Of a stretch of DNA of 47,195 nucleotides, positions 8,528 to 14,669 are shown piece after piece. The first letter of the stretch is position 1; each line of letters opens with the position of its first letter. The DNA is from Anaerolineaceae bacterium UBA6133 (GTDB lineage Bacteria > Chloroflexota > Anaerolineae > Anaerolineales > Anaerolineaceae). The translations under genes were made by a program, and so were the position numbers. Under the pieces are notes generated by a model, which saw only the letters and a program-made list of their open reading frames with translations, ran no database searches and was not told the origin of the DNA. The stretch is from contig DIVL01000073.1 of the NCBI GenBank assembly GCA_002435825.1, positions 1 to 47,195 on the forward strand. The letters run 5' to 3'.

Positions 8528-9436
8528 ATGAAAAAAATAATTCTTGCTATTGTTTTGTTAGGCATGCTGGCGGCTTGCAGCGTTCCGCAACCGACAACCT
8601 CGCCTTCCGACTCTCAAACCAAGGTAGCCCTTTTTTCTCAGGCTACCCTTGCCAAAGCTACGATTATTGCTCAAGCCGAGCAGACTTCCACAGCAATCGC
8701 GATCCAGCCAACCTATACTGCAACCAGTATTCCAGAGACCGCCACAAGTGTTCCACCTACAGCGACCACCATGCCGACGGTAACTGTCACCCCTATTCCT
8801 CCAACTTCAACCACCGCGCCGACCACTGCGCCCGGGCAAGCCATCAGGCTCAGCTTCGCCTCCGGCATCACGAACATTACTGCTGAAGGTCAAATGAATG
8901 CCAATACCATCAGGCGCTACGTCTTTTGGGCAGACAAGAACCAGCTAATGGACATCTCGCTTTACGGTGCCAGCGGGGCAACCATCGCGATCTCAAGCGC
9001 CAACGGCACAAAGCTGGTCGATTTTGACCAGGGCTGGACCTGGTATCGCGATTACATCCCGGAAAAAGGTGATTGGTACATCGACATCAAAGCTGGCAAC
9101 TACGCCAGGGATTACTCGCTCTACCTTGGCATCCCGCAGCGGCTGTCGTTTGCTCCCAACACCTCCAGTATGACCGCCAAGGCAACCATACCCGCCGGGA
9201 AGGTGCACAACTTCATTGCCTGGGGGAACAAGGGGCAGACGCTCAAAGTGAGCGTATCGCCTACGCAGAACTTCAAGCTCTCCATCTGGCACGTCGATGG
9301 CACCGTCCTGCTTTCCGGGATGGGTGATTCGACCAGCTTTGAGGGAGAGCTCCCCGAAGCCGGCGATTACATCATCAATGTGATCTCAGGCGCGGCTACA
9401 CCCACCGAGATCACGTTAAATCTATCCATCGACTAA
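8528..9436 (+). CDS. Surface lipoprotein with two PPC-like domains, copy 2
   Basis: A 302-residue protein with lipoprotein signal (lipobox LAAC, Cys about 17), Thr/Pro linker (about 60-112) and two PPC-like domains that match copy 1 at 7097-8050 in order and in many residues (RRYVFWADKNQLMDIS, GDWYIDIKAGNY, DYSLYLGI). It should sit on the outer face of the membrane and expose the two domains. GAGGAG lies 3-8 bases before the ATG. The DNA is more GC-rich than copy 1, so the two copies have drifted apart for some time. A strong terminator follows. Confidence 0.82.
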   Translation: MKKIILAIVLLGMLAACSVPQPTTSPSDSQTKVALFSQATLAKATIIAQAEQTSTAIAIQPTYTATSIPETATSVPPTATTMPTVTVTPIPPTSTTAPTTAPGQAIRLSFASGITNITAEGQMNANTIRRYVFWADKNQLMDISLYGASGATIAISSANGTKLVDFDQGWTWYRDYIPEKGDWYIDIKAGNYARDYSLYLGIPQRLSFAPNTSSMTAKATIPAGKVHNFIAWGNKGQTLKVSVSPTQNFKLSIWHVDGTVLLSGMGDSTSFEGELPEAGDYIINVISGAATPTEITLNLSID

Positions 9437-9449
9437 ATTAGGATATAAA

Positions 9450-9481
9450 AAACCACCCTGGTTTCAGCCAGGGTGGTTTGC
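9450..9481. terminator. Bidirectional rho-independent terminator
   Basis: AAACCACCCTGG and CCAGGGTGGTTT form a perfect 12-base stem with a 5-base loop, with A-rich sequence on one side and T-rich on the other. It serves the lipoprotein and the convergent phosphatase gene. Confidence 0.85.
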
Positions 9482-9492
9482 ATTAAATCACT

Positions 9493-10323
9493 TTATTGTC
9501 GATGTCCAAAAACATACTGCTGCTGGAACTGGGTTTCTACCGCAAAAGGGATAAACTGCCGCACCCACTCAATCGATGCCTCAGGCGAAAGCCCGAGCAG
9601 ATCCTGCGCCAGGCAGGCTGTGAAGATCCCTGTGCGGCCAACGCCGGCATGGCAGTGGATGGCGACATTCTTGCCCTCCTGAACCAGCTCCGCAACTTTA
9701 TCCAGCGAGTCATCCCAGGTTCCCTGCGGAGGAGCAGAGAAGTCGGGCACGGGGTCATAGATCACCTGGAAGCCAGCCTGCTTATAATGCGACAGGAGGT
9801 CCCTCTCGCTGTAACGCAGATGCTCCTCGACCGAGTTTAGCACGACCACCGCGTTAATATTTGCCTCTTTGTAAAGCCCCAAAACCTGGTCTTGCGGGTC
9901 AAAGTACTTGCTGCCTGGGGTTGGCGAGCGGAAAACCCGCCCTGGTTGCCCGTAGAGCAGCTCAGTGAAGAGCGTCGGCTCAGGGTGGATCAGCGCTTCT
10001 GGCAGGCTGACATCCCCATTTTCTTCATGCCCGAGTTCGTGGACAGTCTTGACCGCATTGACCGGCAAAGTGCCGTAAAGATGCGGGTAGGTCATTTCGC
10101 CGCCTTCGAGATTTTCGTAAACCAGCTCCGCGTCGGTCAGGTTGGGATCGATTTCCAATACGATCAGTTGGGGGGTTTCACGATAAAAACGGTTGGCGGT
10201 GAATTTGATCTGGTAATGATCCGAACAGTGAATAAAACCGTCCTTCTCGAAACCGCCGGGGATATAGACACCTTCTTCTTGCGCTTTTTGCCATTCAGGC
10301 AGGGTGGTCAGATGATAGATCAT
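9493..10323 (-). CDS. DUF952 domain fused to dual-specificity tyrosine phosphatase
   Basis: A 276-residue protein. Residues 1 to about 95 form a DUF952 domain (starts MIYHLTTLPEWQKAQEEG, with GFIHCSDHYQI). After a linker, residues about 140-276 form a Cys-based phosphatase with the CX5R loop HCHAGVGRTG (Cys224, Arg230) and a WDDSLD segment before it. It should hydrolyse phosphotyrosine or a related phosphate ester in the cytoplasm. The frame is open back to 10500, but that part comes from a palindromic repeat. GAGG lies 7 bases before the ATG at 10323, which fixes the start. A broken copy of its 3' half lies at 8098-8425. Confidence 0.85.
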   Translation of the reverse strand: MIYHLTTLPEWQKAQEEGVYIPGGFEKDGFIHCSDHYQIKFTANRFYRETPQLIVLEIDPNLTDAELVYENLEGGEMTYPHLYGTLPVNAVKTVHELGHEENGDVSLPEALIHPEPTLFTELLYGQPGRVFRSPTPGSKYFDPQDQVLGLYKEANINAVVVLNSVEEHLRYSERDLLSHYKQAGFQVIYDPVPDFSAPPQGTWDDSLDKVAELVQEGKNVAIHCHAGVGRTGIFTACLAQDLLGLSPEASIEWVRQFIPFAVETQFQQQYVFGHRQ

Positions 10324-10407
10324 AACAAACCTCAAAATGTAGTTGGCTAAATATACCCTCTTCCATTGCTCTCCGTCAATTGAAATGCTCACCGAGATGA
10401 ATAGCGC

Positions 10408-10440
10408 GTAGATCAGGTTCAGCAGAAGAACCTGACCTAC
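10408..10440. repeat. GTAGGTCAGGTT palindromic repeat, minimal form
   Basis: GTAGATCAGGTT and AACCTGACCTAC face each other with a 9-base loop, 33 bases in all. It has the same ends as the long copies at 3262-3418 and 10677-10782 but none of their core. All three are preceded by CGC. Confidence 0.7.
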
Positions 10441-10463
10441 AATTAGCCCTAAGGAATTCAGAC

Positions 10464-10535
10464 GTAGGGGTGAAGCATTATAAAAGTTATGCAATCCCAT
10501 TTTTAAGCCATCCTTAAAGAATGTTTCGCCCCTAC
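10464..10535. repeat. 72-base GTAGGGG palindromic element, copy A
   Basis: The ends GTAGGGGTGAAGCATTA and AATGTTTCGCCCCTAC are imperfect inverted repeats. The element is 72 bases, the same length as the one at 16731-16802 with the same ends, though the middles differ. Confidence 0.65.
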
Positions 10536-10627
10536 CTGTGATCTCAACAAAGTTAACTTAAAAAAGCAACCGCAGACTGTTAATATTAATTATTTAATGG
10601 TGTTAAAGAAGAAAAAAGACCTCCTTC

Positions 10628-10650
10628 GTAGGGCTGGAGTTCACTCCAGC
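10628..10650. repeat. GTAGGG element half with hairpin
   Basis: GTAGG is followed by the hairpin GCTGGAGT-TC-ACTCCAGC (10633-10650). It looks like one end of a further GTAGGG-type element whose other end I do not find. Confidence 0.4.
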
Positions 10651-10676
10651 AGCCGCCTGGGTCCATGGAACAGCGC

Positions 10677-10782
10677 GTAGGTCAGGTTCTTTATTTGAAC
10701 CTGACGTCACGAATGTTGGAAAATAAAATCCTCAAATAAAGTAGGCGTCCGACGTCAGGTTGAACTACGCAACCTGACCTAC
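10677..10782. repeat. GTAGGTCAGGTT palindromic repeat, 106-base form
   Basis: Perfect 12-base ends GTAGGTCAGGTT and AACCTGACCTAC enclose the core TGAACCTGACGTCACGAATG, shared with 3262-3418. The core also contains the inverted pair AACCTGACGTC / GACGTCAGGTT, so the element can fold into a double hairpin. The gap 10324-10873 holds four elements of this kind and otherwise only the PadR promoter. Confidence 0.75.
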
Positions 10783-10817
10783 GACTCCCAACTTATCGAC
10801 CAATTTCTTAATTGCTC

Positions 10818-10846
10818 TTGACTTACTGTGTGTTATACACTATAAT
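10818..10846 (+). promoter_or_regulatory. Sigma-70-type promoter for padR operon
   Basis: TTGACT (10818-10823), a 17-base spacer and TATAAT (10841-10846) make a near-consensus promoter 27 bases before the PadR ATG. The near-palindrome GTGTTATACAC in the spacer would be a natural site for autoregulation by PadR. Confidence 0.75.
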
Positions 10847-10873
10847 GTTTTCTACAATATTACAAGGAGACGT

Positions 10874-11209
10874 ATGAACGAACTGGATGAGATTTATGCA
10901 AATTTTGTTGTGGAGCTGCGGCGAGGGGTCACAAACCTGGTAGTGCTTAGCCAGTGCAAGCAGCCAAGCTATGGCTATCAACTGGTCAAAAACCTTGCCG
11001 ATAGCGGCATCCCCCTGGAAGGGAACACGGTTTACCCCCTCCTCCGCCGGCTTGAAGATCAGGAGCTCCTGCGCAGCGACTGGGACACCAGCACCGATAA
11101 ACCCCGGAAATACTATCAAATCACCGAAAAGGGGCGTCAGCTCCTGGCGCGAATTACCAGTTACTGGCGCAACTCTATCAAAAATATCGAATCAATTTTG
11201 GAGGCATAA
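10874..11209 (+). CDS. PadR-family transcriptional regulator
   Basis: A 111-residue winged-helix protein. It has the PadR hallmarks: SYGYQLVKNLADSGIPLEGNT, then VYPLLRRLEDQELLRSDW (wing) and RKYYQITEKGRQLL. This is the short class with one C-terminal dimerisation helix. Such repressors often control the membrane protein gene next to them. AAGGAGA lies 5 bases before the ATG. The next gene, a HAAS-domain protein, starts 1 base after the stop, the usual pairing for this class, but that partner is truncated here. Confidence 0.9.
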   Translation: MNELDEIYANFVVELRRGVTNLVVLSQCKQPSYGYQLVKNLADSGIPLEGNTVYPLLRRLEDQELLRSDWDTSTDKPRKYYQITEKGRQLLARITSYWRNSIKNIESILEA

Positions 11210-11210
11210 C

Positions 11211-11423
11211 ATGGAATCAAAGGAATTAATCAAACGTTACATTTACGCTGTCACAAAGCATCTGCCTGAAAACAAAAGGCAGGACGTAGGTCAGGAATTG
11301 CATAGCCTGATCGAGGAAACACTGGCTGAACGCAGCCCGGGCGCACAGCCCACCGATGCAGACACCAAAGCCGTACTCACAGAATTAGGTCGCCCGGCGG
11401 AATTAGCCGCATGCCGCTCCTGA
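11211..11423 (+). CDS. HAAS-domain protein, truncated
   Basis: A 70-residue protein. Residues 1 to about 66 match the HAAS (DUF1700-like) domain that pairs with PadR regulators: KELIKRYIYAVTKHLPENKR, then VLTELGRPAELAA. Full-length relatives continue with Tyr-rich sequence and several membrane segments. Here the frame ends after ACRS. In another frame a hydrophobic tail follows at once (11411-11512), so an internal deletion with frameshift is the simplest reading. The short product may still bind a partner. TTTTGGAGG lies about 6 bases before the start. Confidence 0.7.
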   Translation: MESKELIKRYIYAVTKHLPENKRQDVGQELHSLIEETLAERSPGAQPTDADTKAVLTELGRPAELAACRS

Positions 11424-11512
11424 TCCTGATCATACTTGGCGGGGTGCTCCTGGGTTCACTGATCGAGGTAATCGAAACCAGCGTGAAAAGCTTTTGGGCG
11501 CAAAAGGCTTGA
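11411..11512 (+). pseudogene. Leftover membrane tail of the HAAS protein
   Basis: A 33-codon frame starting MPLLILIILGGVLLGSLIEV and ending SVKSFWAQKA is one membrane helix plus a charged end. It overlaps the end of the truncated HAAS gene in a different frame. I read it as the C-terminus of the original gene, joined after loss of the middle. Independent translation cannot be excluded, but no ribosome binding site is seen. Confidence 0.5.
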
Positions 11513-11637
11513 TTGGGTGCAGAAAACGAACATTTGTTAAGCTAATTCTTATGGGTCAAAAATCCAGAGAGTGTTATACTTACGGCGTAATTTTTAGCTG
11601 ACTTGCCAGATTGTAAACTCGAGCAAGGAGAAGTTTG

Positions 11638-12111
11638 ATGAGAGTACATGTTGACCCCGATCTTTGCATCGGATGTGGGATTTGCGAAGGCGATGCTCCC
11701 GACATTTTCAGCCTTGCCTCCAGCGCTATAGCAGAGGTGATTATGGACCCGGTGGAGCCTGGATTCGAAGCAGATGCCCGCATGGCAGCAGAAGATTGCC
11801 CCGAAATCGCCATCATTATTGAAAATGGCGAAGATTTAGAAACACCAACGGCACCTGGCGCGGACAGCGCAGATGACGCTGAGGAATCAATAAACGATAA
11901 TGATCTTGAAAGGAAATTTGATATGAAAGCTATAGTTGATCAGGACCTGTGCATTGGCTGTGGTATCTGTGAAGAAATCGTCCCCGAGGTTTTCAGCCTC
12001 CAGAACGAGCCCTATGCGGAAGTTTTGCTGGACCCCATCCCCGAAGAATTCCAGGATGCTGTCCGTGAAGCCGCCGAAGAATGCTCTGAAGCCGCCATCA
12101 CGATCGAGTAA
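11638..12111 (+). CDS. Double ferredoxin, fused tandem duplicate
   Basis: A 157-residue acidic protein made of two similar ferredoxin domains. Each has a CIGCGIC motif (about residues 10-16 and 110-116) and a distant fourth Cys (CPEIAI near 56, CSEAAI near 151), the layout of single-cluster ferredoxins of the Thermotoga type. It should carry two iron-sulfur clusters and act as an electron carrier. The linker (about 66-98) is rich in Asp/Glu. The DNA just before the second domain, AAAGGAAATTTGATATG, resembles the gene's own leader AAGGAGAAGTTTGATG, so the second domain may once have been a separate gene, or may still be translated alone. AAGGAG supports ATG 11638. Confidence 0.85.
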   Translation: MRVHVDPDLCIGCGICEGDAPDIFSLASSAIAEVIMDPVEPGFEADARMAAEDCPEIAIIIENGEDLETPTAPGADSADDAEESINDNDLERKFDMKAIVDQDLCIGCGICEEIVPEVFSLQNEPYAEVLLDPIPEEFQDAVREAAEECSEAAITIE

Positions 12112-12132
12112 TCAGCGCCTGGCCTAACACTC

Positions 12133-12163
12133 AAAACCGCCTTGGATTTCCAGGGCGGTTTTT
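12133..12163 (+). terminator. Rho-independent terminator
   Basis: AAAACCGCC pairs with GGGCGGTTTT around an 11-base loop and is followed by T residues. It ends the ferredoxin transcript. Confidence 0.75.
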
Positions 12164-12183
12164 CGTATATTTAATATTTTGAT

Positions 12184-12244
12184 GTAGGGAATGGCCTTGC
12201 GCCATTCCGGATGAGAGGTGGAACGGGGCAAGACCGTTCCCTAC
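12184..12244. repeat. GTAGGGAATGG palindromic element
   Basis: GTAGGGAATGG (12184-12194) and CCGTTCCCTAC (12234-12244) are inverted with one mismatch; a second inner pair, GGCCTTGC/GGCAAGACC, strengthens the hairpin. The ends match those framing 3100-3544. Confidence 0.65.
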
Positions 12245-12262
12245 TGGCAATCAACTACCCTT

Positions 12263-13093
12263 CTACTGCGGCGCGTCATCCCTCCGCAGGTTCGTCAACA
12301 CATGCCGGATGAACATCTCGGTGTTGTTGATCTTGCCCTGCACAGAAGGTACCGCAATTTTGTTGTGCATCAAAAATGCCCGCGTGGTCACTTCGCGGAT
12401 CTCCCCCACAATCGGCGAGAATCCCGGAGTGTCCAGCACAACCCAGTTGATCGTCCGATGGCGTTCATCGGCGTTTTCCTTTAATGGCACCATGTAGAGA
12501 ATAGTCGTCTGGTCGAGCTTGGTGAGCAGATTCCGCTCTCCTTTCTTCACCAGGTCCTTGCGCGCCTCGCTGATAAGGCTATTAGCCGCTTCATCCAGTA
12601 CGCATCCAGCAAATTCGAGCCGCTGCATGGCGTAATAGGCGTTTATGATCGGCCTGCCGGCAAAACAGCGGTCTTCGATGAAGAACTCGCCTACCGAAAT
12701 CGCTCCCCGCAGCGGAAAGCCCGCGGTGAAGCTGCGGTTCATCAACGAGGCACACACGGTTGAAAATACCAGGTAGTGCCGCACCAGATCGCGATCCGGC
12801 AAGGCAGGGTCAAAGGGTAAACTGATCAGGATCGAGTCGGAAAAAATGATCCAACTCACCCGGTCCAGGATCTGGCTCCAGTCATCCCTTTCGGAAGACT
12901 CTGGTGCCACTTCCAGCGGTCGGACTGCAAGGGAGGGCGAACGCAGAGAGTCGATCATATCCCGCGGGATATTCATCAGCGTGTCAGAAACAAATTGGGC
13001 AGTTTTGTGGATGTTATTATTGAGCATGATCTGGGTATATCCCAGAATGTCAAAGTACCCCACAAAACCGGTCGCTGGTTGCATTTGGCTCAT
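12263..13093 (-). CDS. Nucleotidyl-cyclase-like protein, function unknown
   Basis: A 276-residue soluble protein. Its layout recalls class III nucleotidyl cyclases: GYFDILGYTQIM (12-23) resembles the first metal-binding strand with Asp15, FSDSILISL (85-92) the second with Asp86, and LRGAISVGE followed by GRPIINAY the later core. Similar stand-alone proteins include the cyclases of Pycsar antiphage systems, but the match is by eye only and the base-selecting residues are not clear. No membrane effector is adjacent. Its start overlaps the stop of the upstream 135-residue gene by 4 bases (ATGA), so the two are translationally coupled. Confidence 0.5.
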   Translation of the reverse strand: MSQMQPATGFVGYFDILGYTQIMLNNNIHKTAQFVSDTLMNIPRDMIDSLRSPSLAVRPLEVAPESSERDDWSQILDRVSWIIFSDSILISLPFDPALPDRDLVRHYLVFSTVCASLMNRSFTAGFPLRGAISVGEFFIEDRCFAGRPIINAYYAMQRLEFAGCVLDEAANSLISEARKDLVKKGERNLLTKLDQTTILYMVPLKENADERHRTINWVVLDTPGFSPIVGEIREVTTRAFLMHNKIAVPSVQGKINNTEMFIRHVLTNLRRDDAPQ

Positions 13094-13497
13094 AATTCTC
13101 CCTCCGGTTCGTAGGCTGCGGTTTGCCAGATTTGCAGGTGTTCCCTGAGCTCATCCGGGTCATCCAGGTAAAAGGAGGTTTGCAGGCAGCCATGAGGCGC
13201 GGTGGTGAAAGCGTGCAGCGCCAGGCGCGTATGCCCGGGCTGGATGTCTTCGGTTTTGAAGTAGCCGAAGCGCTCAATATCCCCGTCCAGGTCGGTGATC
13301 ACTTCCAGCTTCTCTGCTTCGGCGCGCGCCTTGAGATTTGCCAGCAGGATATGACGATTCTTCTCGCCGCTGTAGGCAAAAATGGTGGTCAGGATCGTGG
13401 CGCCCTTGCGCCAGAAAATCACGTGGTCATCTTCCTTGCGCCACTGGTAATCCTCTGGCACATCGATGCTCCACTGGGTTGAAAGTTGGTATCTCAT
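13090..13497 (-). CDS. Small soluble protein of unknown function
   Basis: A 135-residue protein starting MRYQLSTQWSIDVPEDYQW, with later segments FGYFKTEDIQPG and TSFYLDDPDELREH. I recognise no family; the beginning resembles PsbP/DcrB-like proteins but there is no signal peptide. It is the first gene of a two-gene unit with the cyclase-like protein. The frame is open to a TTG at 13536, but GGAGG lies right before the ATG at 13497 and a TATAAT is 8 bases upstream of it, so a very short leader or leaderless transcript is possible. Its first 25 bases are repeated at 13744-13768, beyond an inserted repeat. Confidence 0.65.
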   Translation of the reverse strand: MRYQLSTQWSIDVPEDYQWRKEDDHVIFWRKGATILTTIFAYSGEKNRHILLANLKARAEAEKLEVITDLDGDIERFGYFKTEDIQPGHTRLALHAFTTAPHGCLQTSFYLDDPDELREHLQIWQTAAYEPEGEL

Positions 13498-13768
13498 GCC
13501 TCCGATTATAACCTTCCCCGAGTACTTTTTTGGCAATTATGATAATACACATACAAGGAAATTCGTAGGGCGAGACGAAGTGCCCGCGTAGCAGGGTATT
13601 GAGGACGCTATCGCACAAGTTGAACAAGTAGTCCTCGCGTCCTCAATCCGCCGTATTTCGAAAATCTTGCTGTGGCGGCGGATTGAACGCACATTAGTGG
13701 CTCGCCTCGGTATAAAATGCTTTGCGTTCAATCTCGCCCTACAACTGGGTTGAAAGTTGGTATCTCAT
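13473..13768. repeat. 25-base direct repeat flanking a palindromic element
   Basis: ACTGGGTTGAAAGTTGGTAT followed by CTCAT occurs at 13473-13497 and again at 13744-13768. The first copy is the start of the gene at 13090-13497. The second lies just outside the palindromic element 13565-13742. Similarity seems to go a few bases further (ATTATA after both). An insertion that duplicated the gene's 5' end would give this pattern. Confidence 0.75.
13565..13742. repeat. GTAGGGCGAGA palindromic element, copy A
   Basis: The ends GTAGGGCGAGA and TCTCGCCCTAC are near mirror images (AATCTCGCCCTAC at the right). The core, TTGAGGACGCTAT, GTCCTCGCGTCCTCAATC and CCGCCGTATTTCG, is shared with the copy at 13907-14087. 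Inner inverted pairs (ATTGAGGACGC / GCGTCCTCAAT and TCCGCCG / CGGCGGA) allow a branched fold. Confidence 0.75.
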
Positions 13769-13906
13769 AACTTTTATTATATCGTTATCCAACGCGTTTT
13801 CCCTCTCAATGACCGCCAATTACCCCATCAACGCAAGGTATTATCCCCTATTCGACGCTAACTTCAAGGCCGGAAAACAACACCAATAACCAATTACTTG
13901 ATATTC

Positions 13907-14087
13907 GTAGGGCGTGATTGAGGACGCTATTGCCCAAGTTGAAAAAGTCGTCCTCGCGTCCTCAATCCGCCGTATTTCGTTTATTTTGAACACAGCGGCG
14001 GATTGAACCCCGCAAAAAGACACGGGGCAGGCAGCACTTTCCAGGTGTGTTTGTAAAGAAATATCGTTGCGTTCTATCTCGCCCTAC
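13907..14087. repeat. GTAGGGCGAGA palindromic element, copy B
   Basis: Same ends and core as 13565-13742. The right half contains AACCCCGCAAAAAGACACGG and GGCAGGC, a block also found inside the GTAGGTCAGG element at 3262-3418, so blocks have been exchanged between repeat families. The stretch 13498-14140 holds only these repeats and no gene. Confidence 0.75.
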
Positions 14088-14140
14088 ACCTGCGAATTGT
14101 TCGATGCTTCTTATCCTCCCCCACTTCCTCCCCCACTTCC

Positions 14141-14169
14141 TTGACAGTCTCGCCGGTCGCGGTTAAAAT
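14141..14169 (+). promoter_or_regulatory. Promoter of tRNA-Phe
   Basis: TTGACA (14141-14146), 17-base spacer, TAAAAT (14164-14169), placed 11 bases before the tRNA: close to the sigma-70 consensus and well positioned. Confidence 0.8.
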
Positions 14170-14180
14170 TTCAGTTCGTT

Positions 14181-14253
14181 GCCGAGTTAGCTCAGTTGGT
14201 AGAGCATTCGACTGAAAATTGAAGGGTCCACGGTCCGAGTCCGTGACTCGGCA
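14181..14253 (+). tRNA. tRNA-Phe (anticodon GAA)
   Basis: A complete cloverleaf: acceptor GCCGAGT/ACTCGGC, D arm GCTC-AGTTGGTA-GAGC, anticodon arm TTCGA-CTGAAAA-TTGAA with GAA at 14214-14216, variable loop, and T arm CACGG-TCCGAGT-CCGTG. Discriminator A at 14253; the 3' CCA is not encoded. Confidence 0.95.
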
Positions 14254-14261
14254 CACAAAAC

Positions 14262-14292
14262 AACCGCTTGTGAGAACAGGCGGTTTTTTGTT
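14262..14292 (+). terminator. Terminator of tRNA-Phe
   Basis: AACCGC..TGT pairs with ACA..GCGGTT, followed by TTTTTGTTT, 9 bases after the tRNA. Confidence 0.8.
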
Positions 14293-14318
14293 TCTCCAAC
14301 CGCCATCCAAAACGCAAG

Positions 14319-14534
14319 TCAGTCTACGTCGACTTCTTCGTCTTCCTCCTCGAATTCTATATCTTCGCCGAGAGAGTCGAGCAGCTCCAGTTCCTCCAGA
14401 TCTTCATCATCGTAATCATCCAGCAGGAACATGATCTCAAGGGTATCGTCGATGTCCTCCAATGAGATTGCAATCCTTTCCAGGGTCTGGCGCAGCAGGA
14501 CTATTTCGTTTAAGAAAGTTTCGTTGAGTTCCAT
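14319..14534 (-). CDS. Small acidic protein, unknown
   Basis: A 71-residue protein. Residues 1-35 form a probable amphipathic helix or coiled coil (FLNEIVLLRQTLERIAISLE); the rest is extremely acidic (for example EFEEEDEEVDVD at the end). AGGAG lies 7 bases before the ATG, which supports real expression. It is convergent with tRNA-Phe and divergent from the phosphofructokinase-like gene. I recognise no family. Such acidic tails can mimic nucleic acid or act as chaperones, but nothing here shows it. Confidence 0.6.
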   Translation of the reverse strand: MELNETFLNEIVLLRQTLERIAISLEDIDDTLEIMFLLDDYDDEDLEELELLDSLGEDIEFEEEDEEVDVD

Positions 14535-14669
14535 GTTAATCTCCTTTTCTATTACTATAACAGGTCAGCAAGAAAATGGAGAATTTTTCGTGCAACTCGT
14601 TCCTGCAATCCGCTCCGAGCTTTCCCACTAAGGCTATAATTGGAATAATGAAGAACAGGAGTGTGTAAG

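Noticed and set aside
10324..10500. 59-residue N-terminal extension of the DUF952-phosphatase frame
   Set aside because: It is coded by the repeats at 10408-10500, and GAGG before ATG 10323 together with the DUF952 start fixes the shorter form.
13565..14087. Two similar repeats considered as a CRISPR array
   Set aside because: Only two long copies with inverted ends and unlike spacing; they are palindromic elements and no cas gene is seen.
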